64,000 bases of DNA from Gyrodactylus bullatarudis (lineage: Eukaryota; Platyhelminthes; Monogenea; Gyrodactylidea; Gyrodactylidae). The DNA lies in NCBI GenBank assembly GCA_012064415.1, contig SSNU01000134.1:62001-126000 (forward strand), in the 5' to 3' direction. Below are positions 34,401 to 46,400 of this stretch, in pieces. The first letter of the stretch is position 1, and every line of letters starts with the position of its first letter. The position numbers and the translations under genes are program-made. The notes under the pieces were generated by a model that worked only from the letters and a program-made list of their open reading frames with translations, made no database searches and had not been told where the DNA came from.

Positions 34401-37400
34401 CACATTCACTTCACCAATGAGAAAATCTTTATTTCCATTCTCTTTGACAATTGCTATTAGAAAAAGTAGTCCAGAATTCTGTAAGAAAATATTAGCAATG
34501 ATTAATAACAAATAAATTTAAGCCCAATAAAAATAAATTATTTTTAATCTAAAGTAGTACAAAAACTATTTTTATTTAGTTAAAGTAAAGATTTAGGTTT
34601 CATTCGATAGATACATTTTATATCACATAAGATTTGAAATTTTCATAAGTTTTCTTTTCCCTTTGACCCAAGAAATTTAATTTATTTAAGATACCATAGT
34701 AGTGTTAAACCGATTAGTTTTTCTTCGACTTTGACTATAATTCTCTCAAATATCACTTCCAATTTAAAATGCAGTTAACATTATTCAAATTGTAAAGGAG
34801 AAAGTATTGATCTAAAAAAACGCGGCAAAACTTTACAACGAAGAAATCAGATCAATTTTTTTCAGAGTTACAAATATTCTTTTTGGCATTTTGTTTTCGC
34901 TAAGATTTCTAATTATTCTTGAATTATGATTATCTTTTATTGAAAAACTAAGGGAACATAATTTCAACTAATCCAAAATTAGGAAAAAACGGTTTAATAT
35001 TCATAATCTAAAAAAATTCGAAATGCTTAAACGGAATAACAAAAAATAGAATTTCAATTCAATAAAATGTTTAAAACATAAGGCAGGAAATTTATATTTA
35101 ATTCAAAAGGAAAAAGTAAGATTGAAAAAATATTTCTTCCCATCCGTCGTCCATAGGGGAAAATGAAACAAAGTGTAAATTATTTTTTTTACACACAGAT
35201 AACTTAATATAGGAGAAAGTAGAAAAAACTTACTTCTAGAAGATTGACTTTAAATTCAAGAAATTTCTTCGTCTGAAAGTTGTCAATATTTTTCATTCGT
35301 ATGAAAGAATCTGAATTTATAAATATTACTGGATATTTAGAATCAGATAATATTTGTTTTGTGTTATTGTGGTTATACTCAATGTTTGTTCGAACTTTCT
35401 CTGTTGTATGGAAATATTCTTTTACATTTTCATTGCTTGACAGAAGAGAATTTACAACTGATAAACCGTTGAATATGCATCGAGTTATATTTCCAAGAAA
35501 ATTTGAAACTTTCTCCTCACCGAGGGTTGTTGATAAATTTCCATCGTTTCTGATATTTCCCAAACCAATACGGTCATACTGCATTCTTGAATCACTCATA
35601 GATAAATCTAGAAATAGTTTAAATATAAAATTAAGTCTTCCTTTCAATTGTTTTATTACATTGCTCATTTAGGATTTTCACTTTATCTAATTTTCTAAAC
35701 AGTCTAATTAATATTTTGAAATTGATTTTTAAGCTTAGAATAATGTTCCGCTATGACAGATGTCTCAAGAATCCATCTTATTAACCACTTGATTCTCTTC
35801 ATATATTTAAGCAGTTTTATTATTATGATAAAAATTTCGTCAAGAATATCTCATGTGTTAGAGCTAATTTTTATTTTGTTTTATAGATATTCTTTGAATT
35901 ATCCTGAAGAGCCCATTGAGATTCTGACCCAGACTAAAAATTCAATTTTGAAAAATCTTTGCATATTATGTGTTAATCAATTATGATTAAGAGTTTTATC
36001 TGTCACTTACCAAATTTGACAAATTTCCCAGATAAATTTATGAACAAGTCATTATATTTTCTTGATATTCTAAGATTTATCCATTTGTATGCCTCCAATT
36101 TTTCAGTGACCCGAAATAACTAAAGAAAAAAAAGATATTTGTTATAAATACTATGAATTCACTGGAGAAATATACTCATTTGGTTTATAAAATTTACATA
36201 AGCAAATTTAAGGGAAGGAAGGAGTAAAAAGAAAATTTCATTCTCAAGAAAGCCAAACAATAATAATTCTATCCATACATTAAATTTATCTCATTATTCC
36301 CCTCTTAAATATGACATTAAACTCTTTTACAAGGAATTCAGCACCCCATTGAGAAAAAAATTGAATTTAACCTTAGGAACAATTTATAAGATTGATTTAT
36401 TTTCTATGTCCTTAGAATAGACAACTTGGCTCAATTTTTCTTCTTCCAAAGAAAAAATTATTTCAAATATCCACTTTTTTCCTCATAATGTAATTGTAGT
36501 TAGCTGAAACGAAATAACAGCAATGATACATCGGAAAAGTTGAGTAAATTAAAAATTCCGAACCATGCAGCTCTAAGCGCCAATGGTTACACTATAATGT
36601 TCCGCATTTTGGCCATATTTATCAAATGTAAAAATATTTGAAAAAATTAACATTTGTATTCTAAGCATAGACATTTCGTTGTGAGAAAAAGAGGGGTCTC
36701 TAAATAAACAATTTAATGAGAATTACATAGTCATTTGGGTGTGTAGATTTGACATTGTAGATTAGTGTCACTATCCCTTTTTTATAAGTATGTATTGTGT
36801 GGTGATAATTAATCCCAATGTGAATCATCATGGCATGGTTTTTGATTTGAAAAGGGATTTTAAAAAAGATTTTTAATTTGTGAAACTCAAGTTCATTTAG
36901 TTTTCATTAAGATTAAATTATGATATAATCATGGGAATTTGCAATAATTTATAGTTTTTGAAGCTCTATCTTATGAGACTAAAATTATGACTATACGATA
37001 ACCACAAAGCTAACTTCTATTAGAAATGACATGTTGAAACTTTTAGCATCTCAAAACAAAAATATTCAAGTTTTAGAGACGTTTATATAAAAATAAATTT
37101 CGTATTTATTAAATTAAACATATAATTGCCGATGGAGTTTTTTTTAAGTACAAAATTCAGAATTTAGGTATGCTTTAATTTCATTGGTTGTTGGTTTAAC
37201 GCCCTCTCATTGGTTTAAAAAACTCCCCAGTTTGATATATAACCCAAGTACGATTGATAATTTGGGCAGAATGGGAAAGAAAACGGGTCCTTCACCTGTA
37301 TTTCAGTATAATTACGTAAAGAATTTAAAATTTATTAAATCTTCAATTTTAGATAAGGAAAAGTATTTCTTCGTAAAAGTAAAATAACTTTCACTTAAGG

Positions 37401-40400
37401 TTGAACTTAAAGACTCTTGAATAAAGAGTTTAGCAAATACAGTAAAAGTCCTAAAGATGTGATCCTCAAAAAAAAGAAAAAAATCTCTTCTCGATAGATT
37501 TTTTCTCAATTAGTCATTATTCACTCATTCACTTTTTAATATATCACACATCATAATTATCCTCAATTAACTTCTGAAGAGCAGAGATTACATGTAAGGG
37601 TCTAAAAAGGGTCTAATTAGTAAGGTTAACTATGTTTACGGAATTTTTACAAAATTTTTCTAAAAACGATTAATAAATTAGATTCTGAGAAGAAAATCAT
37701 ATCTTAGAACATTCATAAAATATTCCTTATTTTTTTCTGAAAATTTAGAATCTGAGACATGTTTTGCAAAAAAAAATTAGCTCTTTAGCTCACCAAATAA
37801 GAAAGATATGCCTATTTGAAGTTTGGTTAGTTCTAAATTCGATTGGAAAATGAAATGAGTTGATTGAACAGATCAGGAAATAATCATTATCGATTTTTAT
37901 CGTGAACGTAAACATAGTTAACCTTACTAATTAGACCCTTTTTAGACCCTTACATGTAATCTCTGCTCTTCAGAAGTTAATTGAGGATAATGATGTGTGA
38001 TATATTGAAAAGCGAATTAGTGAATAATGAGTCATTATTAATGACTAATTGAAAAAAATCTATCGAGAAGAGATTTTTTCTTTTTTTTGAGGATTAACTC
38101 TACATTACAATGTGATGTCATCACATCTTTAGGACTTTTACTGTATTAAGAATCATTCTAATTATAATTAAGAAATAAAGTATTACTTGCCATTGTTATT
38201 TCATATTTCCTTTTTTAATGGTAAAATATTTTATTTTCAAAAAGGAGTAAATAAACGTTTATTTAAAAATTAAACAGGAAATATATTTCAAGTGTCTGAT
38301 ATGATATTCTATAGGGATACTCTTCAGTGAAAATAAGTTTAAAATTTCACCCTAGAAACTAAGAAATAGTCACCAAAAGTCTTAAGAAAATTTCAAATAT
38401 TAGCATAATTTTTATTTGAAATTTTTCAAAAATAAATACATCTTAAATTTAGATTCATAACTCACTTTTTTCTCTTGATTGATTTTGTAAATTATTAAAA
38501 TTTCTTCATTAACAATGAGAACTTGGAATAAGTCACTACGAATGTAATCTTGGCTCGTTATGTAGAAAAGACTCTGATTTACATGACTGGAGAAATGAAT
38601 GAATCTTATGTCTAGCTCATCACGGACTGACTGCAATAGCATGGGAGATAGCAAAATTTCAATTAGCTCATTTCCATTCAAAGATACAGTAGGGAATGCT
38701 GTTTTCGAGAAAAATTTATCATGTTAAGGATTTCATAAATTTTCATCAAAAAACACAAATAGAAATTAAACTTACAGAGTTGACAGTTGGAACCAAAATT
38801 GTTTGTATTTTCACAGTTACAAAAGTAATCTCTAACGCATCGACCTAGGCAAGTTTGTCTGGAGCAGAACGTTTTTACCTCATTGATTTTTGTTGTTGTA
38901 TAATCTTTTGCCCACAAAGGTTTCGCCTCAAAGATTAAATCAATAGGAATTTCATCTATAATGAACTCATTGATACAGCCCAAAAATGAGATATCTTTTG
39001 GAGCTTGAAATAAACTGAAAACATCTCTTGGCAAATTCCCAGGATCTTTGATCATCCATTCAGCTACACCACCAATGAAAAGTTTCCCATTTAAGTTGAG
39101 ATACTTGTAGCTAAATAAAACATTAAGAAAATTTTCAAAATCTCTACGAAATGTACTCACTCATTTGGGTTTCTAGTTGACCGAGCAGTTTCTTTCTCAT
39201 CAACCGTAAGTATAACAAATGAATCGGTGATTTCAAATGTAATCGCATGGTTTACATTATCTGCCAAGTTTGATTTATCATCAAAAAGCTGTCTAATTCC
39301 TGATCCAAAATTCCAGGTACAGTGTAAATATCCTTGTCGAATCTCAATAGCAAGGAAATCTGTGGAAATAGTACTTTGGATCGAGTCCACGTCAAGCTCT
39401 TCCAATTGTCTTGCAATTTCATTTTGAACTGTGAAAGCTGACATGTAAATTAAAATTGAATCTCGGTGTTGATGCTGACGCTTTAAAGTAAAATTGAAAG
39501 ACAATTTTCCTGCCGATACAGCCTTCCAACCCTGAGAGCTTTGCAAATAGCCCCCAGGTTTGTGAAAGCAAATTCTTTCATTGCTGACTTGACGGATCTG
39601 TTCAATGGAGCAACTTCCTATTGTTATATTGTTTTGTGGATCAGTGTTGACTTTTTCAAGGATATCCTCAACTGATCTTTGATTCTTGTAAATGAACTAA
39701 AAAAAGACCTTTCAATCTTAAACTAATTGGGCATTAGGAATAGCCATAATACAGACCAGAGTTAAGAGAAATCTCAAATCATGATAAAGTTTCAAGAAAT
39801 CGAATATTACTGGAAAAACATCGTGAATATCAATTATCATCATTCCTCTTTCGTACGTGGAAAATTTTCTATGATGAACTTATCGGGAATTTTGTGTCGT
39901 TTTTTCATATGATATATACATTTCTTGAAGATTTCACAGTGAACACGATTGAATTATACTTTCTTTACAGCAGGTAACTATATAATTTATACTTTATTAT
40001 TATGATATACTAGATATATGTGTTCTTATCTTTCATATTGGATGATTCTGTATTTCCTATTTACAAGAGTAAAAGACTAACCAATTTAGAGAAATGCTGA
40101 CCTTAACAAGGCGCAGTTTAATTGAAAATTTCATCAAATTTTGTTATATTTTTGTTTATTAGATTGGATGATAATGATGACGAAATGAAAGCTTTTTATT
40201 GGGGTGTAAAAACGTTGTTATGAAACTTTTGTTCATCTTCCTGTTTAAAGATTATGACTCATATCACAGAGGAATCAATTGATTGAATATTTCTTTAGCT
40301 GATTGAATTTTATGATCTACTTGAAAGTCGATGAAATTTGATATTTCAAGATCCCCGAAAAATGACGAATTTATCAAAATTTTTATTATGATCATCGTTT

Positions 40401-43400
40401 TTTTGTCTTATTGTGATCCTAAAAATCAACTTTTGATCACTCTCTTACATTGAAATCAACAAAAATTTTCAACTTAAAGTTCAAAAAAATGGGAATTTGG
40501 GGCTACTTCAAGATTTTAAATTTGCCGTATTTTCCTTAAAAATCGATTTTTTCTAAATTTTTTTTCTCCGTATCGTGAAAGAGGGCCTCATGATCTAGAA
40601 TCCGAAAAATCTTGATCAAATTTGATATCTTGATGAAAAAATTGAGAACTTTGTAAAAACCATGGATTCCCATCTTCATATTAACTAGCTTTATATTGAT
40701 AAAACCTGATTGCATTCTTAAATTGGAAAAATTATCTAATTATATTGAGATAAAAGGCTTGACTGATGCCATAGTTAGTAACATTTGCATTGGTAAAAGT
40801 TTAATGGGGAATGAGTCTAGGCCTGAATTTGAATTTGAAACCTTTAATGTAATAGCCAATCATAAAATCGACAGCAAGGAATATTTAGATCAAGATAGTC
40901 AGGATAAAATAAAAAAACTTAAGGATCCTGAGCTAATTTACATTAAAGGGGACAAGGGTGGTGGGGTGGCAATTGAGAGGTATGTCAATTACAAGAGCAA
41001 AATAGAATCCATTCTTTCCGATCAAAAGATTTATTCTGTATCATCTAAAGTAGAACATAAGAAAATTTTTGGTAAAATAAGATACTTAGCTAACAAAAAT
41101 AAAGATGTCTTAGGAGAGTTAAGAAAAAAGGTTTTACCTAGTAATAATAGAATAGCCACTCTTTTTACATTGATTAAACTTCATAAAGATAACCTTCCTT
41201 TAAGAATTATTATTAACTCCAAAGGTACCAACTTAAATAAATTTGGTGAGGTAGTCTTAACATATATTAATTCTCTTAATTTTCAATTTCCTTTTTGTAT
41301 TAAGAATACTTATGATTTTAAAAATAGAATTTCGGGCAATTTTCCCAATACTAGAATGTTTTCCTTAGATGTGGTTGATATGTACAATAATATCCCAGTA
41401 GATAAGGCCCTTAAGATTTTCGAAGGTGAACTTGAGTTGAAAAATGTAGATAACAGATTAAAAGATTTTCTTCTAGGAGCTTCGAAAATGTGTTTAGAAT
41501 ACAACATTTTTGAATTTGAGAATAAAATTTACAAACAAAAACAAGGTTTAGCTATGGGTAATCCTATCTCACCATTTTTTGCTAATCTTTTTATGTCTAA
41601 AATAGATGAATTTATTAATCTTGATTTAAATCCTAAGATCATGACTAGATACTTAGATGATTATTTCATCATGATTGAAGGAGATAAATCTAGAATAATA
41701 AATACATTAGAAAAGGTTAAAAATAAGTTTCCTGAATTAGATTTTACTTTAGAAGAACAAAATAATTTTGATTTAAATTACTTAGATTTAAAATTAAGTT
41801 TAAATAATGGTTCAATTAAGAAGCAAATATTTAGGAAAAAATCTAGTAAAAATATTGTTTTTAATTATAAGAGTTACTCCCCTCGTAAATATAAAATTGG
41901 CACTCTTAAAGGAGAAATTCTACGTGTTTTAAGATTAACTGACCAAGACCATTTAAACAAAAAACTTGAGGAGTTGAAAATAATTTTTTCTAGGAATGGT
42001 TATCCTAATAAGGTTATTAGGGACACTATGTCAGAGGTTTTAAGAAATTTTTATGGTCCTAAATTAGAGAAAAATGAAGCAGAAGATAAAAAAGTGTTTT
42101 TAGATTATACTCCATTAAATAAGAAATTAGCTAAAATCTATAGAAAAAATAATTTAAGAGTTGTTTTTAAAAATAAAAATAATATTCTAAATAAGATTAA
42201 TAAGAAAAGGTCAGATATAAATCGGATGCAAGGAAAAGGTGTGTATTCTATTGATTGCTCTTGTGGTAAGAAGTACGTGGGACAGACGGGTAGATCCTTC
42301 GAGTGTAGGATTAATGAACATCACAGAGATGTGCTCAAGGGTAATTACAATTCCAAACTAATGGAACACACAGGGGAGGGTCACATTTTCGATTTCGAAA
42401 ATGCTAAGATAATTAAGGGTCAAAATCATTTTAGGAAAAGAATAATTAATGAAGCTCTAGAAATAGGTACAAATGATACTATCAATGGCAATATTGGTGA
42501 AATCGAAATAGGGGATAATTGGTTGCAATTATACGGAAAGAGAAGAAGACTTTCATAAATTATTGATTGAGCAGATGGTTAATTTCAGTTTTTCGTGTTT
42601 TGATTTTTTTTTACAGGTAATCTAATGGGTATTAAGGTTTGCTCAATTTTGAATGGTTTTTTAGATCTGGACCAATAGGAATACTAAGGTTTTTAGATAA
42701 AGTTGAAGAGAGTTCAGGTTACAAGCGTCTCATCCACTGAAGAAGGTACTTGACTATCTCAGTACCGAAACGTCTGGAAGAGGCTTTGGAAAAAGGTTGG
42801 TTATATTCCAATTAAATCTACTTTTACTAATTTTATTGAAGATTTCAGATTCCATCATGGAACAAAACAATTTTCCTATTGGCTTGATATGACATTAGCA
42901 GTCACTAGGCTAGGAAATTTTTTTTTCTCCCAACAACTCACGAGAGTACTTACTTTTCTAACAGAATTTAGTACTCAGATCATGTTTTGTATATTTTTAA
43001 AGCGTGAAAGTCATTCTCCATTATGTCATTGCCCATTTTTCCCACAATATACCACGAACATGATAAAACTACGAAATTCACCATGAAGGCCCTCTTGATG
43101 ATAAGATTACTATTTTTGAAGATAAAACTTAGGAAATTCATTAAATGCTTCAATACAGAATTGATATTTCTATCAGAAAAGTTGGTACTAATATGAGGTT
43201 AAAAATTTCACCCTACCCCTATTAGACACTGAATAATTTGCTCAGGTTGATCTAGTAAATTTACTTTCGAAATAGTAAATATTAAAGTTATCCCATGTTT
43301 TTTATCAGCATTACTTACCTTTCCGAAGCACCCATTAAATCCAACAGAATTCTTGATAATTGAATAACGTGGATATGATCCTGCCTTTATATTCCCAATG

Positions 43401-46400
43401 AAGAAAGATTTTTTCTGATCGATTATAAGATGATTTTGGAAATCCACAGAGATTTTTATCTATTGGAAGAAAAAAGAATATATATATTGTGGTATACATT
43501 GTATCATTTTGGCAATATCATTTTAATCTAATTTCTTTGACAAATTTAATAACTTTATTTCATTAAACGTGAAACAAATGAAATTCAAATTTAACTTCAT
43601 TTCTCAATCTAATAAAGCAATGCACAGTAGACTATCGATGATCATTTCCTTATTCTCTTACACATTGGAATAGAACTAAAGAAATTAAAATTTTCCTAGA
43701 AATCAAAATGCCTTTTTATTTCACGCTAAATAAATCGTGAAAACTCGCCCTTTATTTAAAATTAATAAATATCGAGGAAAATAATCTTAATTTCAAAGCA
43801 TGCGATCGTTTTTATTCACTATATACAAATAATTTTCGTGATATTAGTTTTATTATTAATTTTGAAAAAAGCTTACTTTGTTCAAAGAATTTTCCAAATA
43901 AACGATGTGCCATTCCCCATCTGAACATGTTGAATAGGCCGAGAGACAGCTAATCTTTTTGTTCATTATAATATCTCCTGATTCGATTTGAAATATATCG
44001 ATTAATCCATTACTTATGTGGAATTGAGTTGCCAAAACATCGTTATCTAATTGAAATAAAATTGAATTTTAGAAAAATAGAACTCTTACTTCCAAAATCA
44101 ACCTAGTTAAAATGTCATTAAGATTGAATTATCATTAAAAATGCCAAAATTCCATACTTTTAAATATCCATTGGTGCGGGAAAAATTGAAAATTGAACAA
44201 AATATTTTTGAAAATTTCTCTAAAACACAACTTGCTTTCATGTCTATGAATAATACGAACATCAATGGGAATATAGCAAAAAAGTAATTTCCTCTTCTAT
44301 CTTTCAAAAGTTCCACTCCAACTGTATCAAACTACAGTAGGAAATATATCTCGTTCTATCCAAAGCTAATGTTGAGCCAATTTTATTTGAAAAAATAACA
44401 ATTATACTTCTTAAATAATTCAATTAATGATACACAAGAAAAAATAAAAAGTTTTCCAGTTTATTATACTCTTAAATGTTCTAGCCTGAGAACAATACGA
44501 ATTATAAACATTTTAATGACTCATTTTTTGTGTGAGTTAAAAGAAAACCAGCGTAAATTTAAAAAAAAGCATGAGCTCAAATTTTTTTCCCTTTTAAAAA
44601 TTTTCTCCTCTATACTATTTTTTGATCATGCTCATCAGCCAGTCTCATACGGTAAAAAATGTCGATTCATTTAGGCAGGTTTTATCGATTTCACCTTCCA
44701 TAAATCTAGAGATTGATATGAAACTACAAAAAATTTTAATGATGATCTTGAAATGATGTATTTTACTGGCGTTAAGGATGAAACTTTTCAATCATGTTGT
44801 AATCATAAATATTCCTCCCGATTTGCTTTAGGCAAATTAATGCTCCTATCTCGCAACCCTCCTCAAAGCTCTATAACCATTTTCTGGCAAATTACCTTCT
44901 TTTACTAAAGAAATTCATCTTATCAGATTCTAAATATTTTATTATTTAACTAGAAATATTTCGTTCTACGTGCTTAGGTCGTATATCCCACAGGAACGTC
45001 TTATTTGGTAATGGATTAGCCCATGTCGCTGAATGTTACAGCTTACTAATGGATCCCACCGAGACTGGTACGAAAGAAACTTACAAAGCATTTAGAAAAA
45101 ATTTAATATATATGGTAGACATATATGTATACTTAAATTTTTTCTAAATGCTTTGTAAGTTTCTTTCGTACCAGTCTCGGTGATATCCATTAGTAAGCTG
45201 TAACATTCAGCGACATGGGCTAATTCATTACCAAATAAGACGTTCCTGTGGGATATACGACCTAAGCACGTAGAACGAAATATTTCTAGTTAAACTTTGT
45301 AAGTATAGGTGCTGCACTATTCATATTTTATTATTTCTTCAGATGAACTTTATTTATATTTTTTCAGGATTTTTAATTTCAGATTTATTCACTGTTCACT
45401 TTACACAGTTAAAACGTATCCTAAAAAACTCACCTTAGCTAGATGATTTTTAATTTAGTAATTTTTGAGTTTAACAACAAGAATTAGTTGGTTATAAGCA
45501 ATTTTAAACAAACGAATTTCGATTCATTAACACTAAAAATATCCTTCTTAACCAAGTTTTTGTACTTTTTCTCGTTCCTACAAGATTAATAGTTTTTATT
45601 AGTCTTATAATAATGTGTTTGCATGTTGAAAATTTGTTTTCCAATAACCACATTGATATACAGTGTATATATTATTCAAGAATGAATAATTAATATCGAT
45701 CAATTGGTCTTATTCCACGTTATTTGAAACTAATGTATGATATTTTTTTGAACAAATTGTTTCTTCATTTTGGCTAGATACTTTGTTTGAATCAATATTC
45801 TGACTGAAAACTTATTTATTGTAAAACACATATTTTCAAGTTGAAACGAGCTATTTTATTTATTCCATGAGTGGATAAAAGTAGTACACAAAATGAATTT
45901 TAAAGATGAAATTTTTCAAACTTCTGATTTCTAGCCTGGATCAGAATCTGTCTGAGCTTTTTGAAAAGTTTAAAAATGGAGTCTAGTACCTATTCATGAA
46001 AAGATCCTGAATTTAACTTTTTCAATACTAAATAATCAAAGCTCAGAAATTGGTTCTTCAGTATTTTTATTGGTTAATCTATAGAACATTTGCCCCCACT
46101 TGTTTTGCAGTAATTTTTCTAAATGAAAAAGAGACCAAGGGCTTTTTAACATCGATGAAATGAAAACGAATCCCTTGCGGTGAGTTTTCATGTCATCAAT
46201 AATAAAAAGACCTACACGATTCATAGTTAACTTGGAGAGAAATAAGAGGGGGCAACTGTTCTCTAATTTAACCTTTACATTTAGCATATTTTATTTCTTT
46301 GTCTAATCATGATTCTAAAAAGTTATATTTAATCCCTCTTTTAAGTCAACAAATGATTTCAAATCAAATTTGAAAATTTTCCATAAAATGGTTTTTTCCG

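Larger units (their letters stand above)
40691..42850 (+). mobile_element. Penelope-like retroelement (EN+)
   Basis: A 620-codon RT/GIY-YIG frame followed by a short 3' part with a hammerhead-like motif and a tail sequence that recurs at 28288-28348. The 5' side is interrupted or replaced by a fold-back copy ending at 40690, so the promoter-bearing 5' part is not visible. The element lies in neurexin intron 3, opposite in orientation to the gene. Confidence 0.88.

Noticed and set aside
37184..37387. Plus-strand 67-codon frame between neurexin exons 6 and 7
   Set aside because: Opposite strand to the gene, no homology seen, composition uninformative; considered random.
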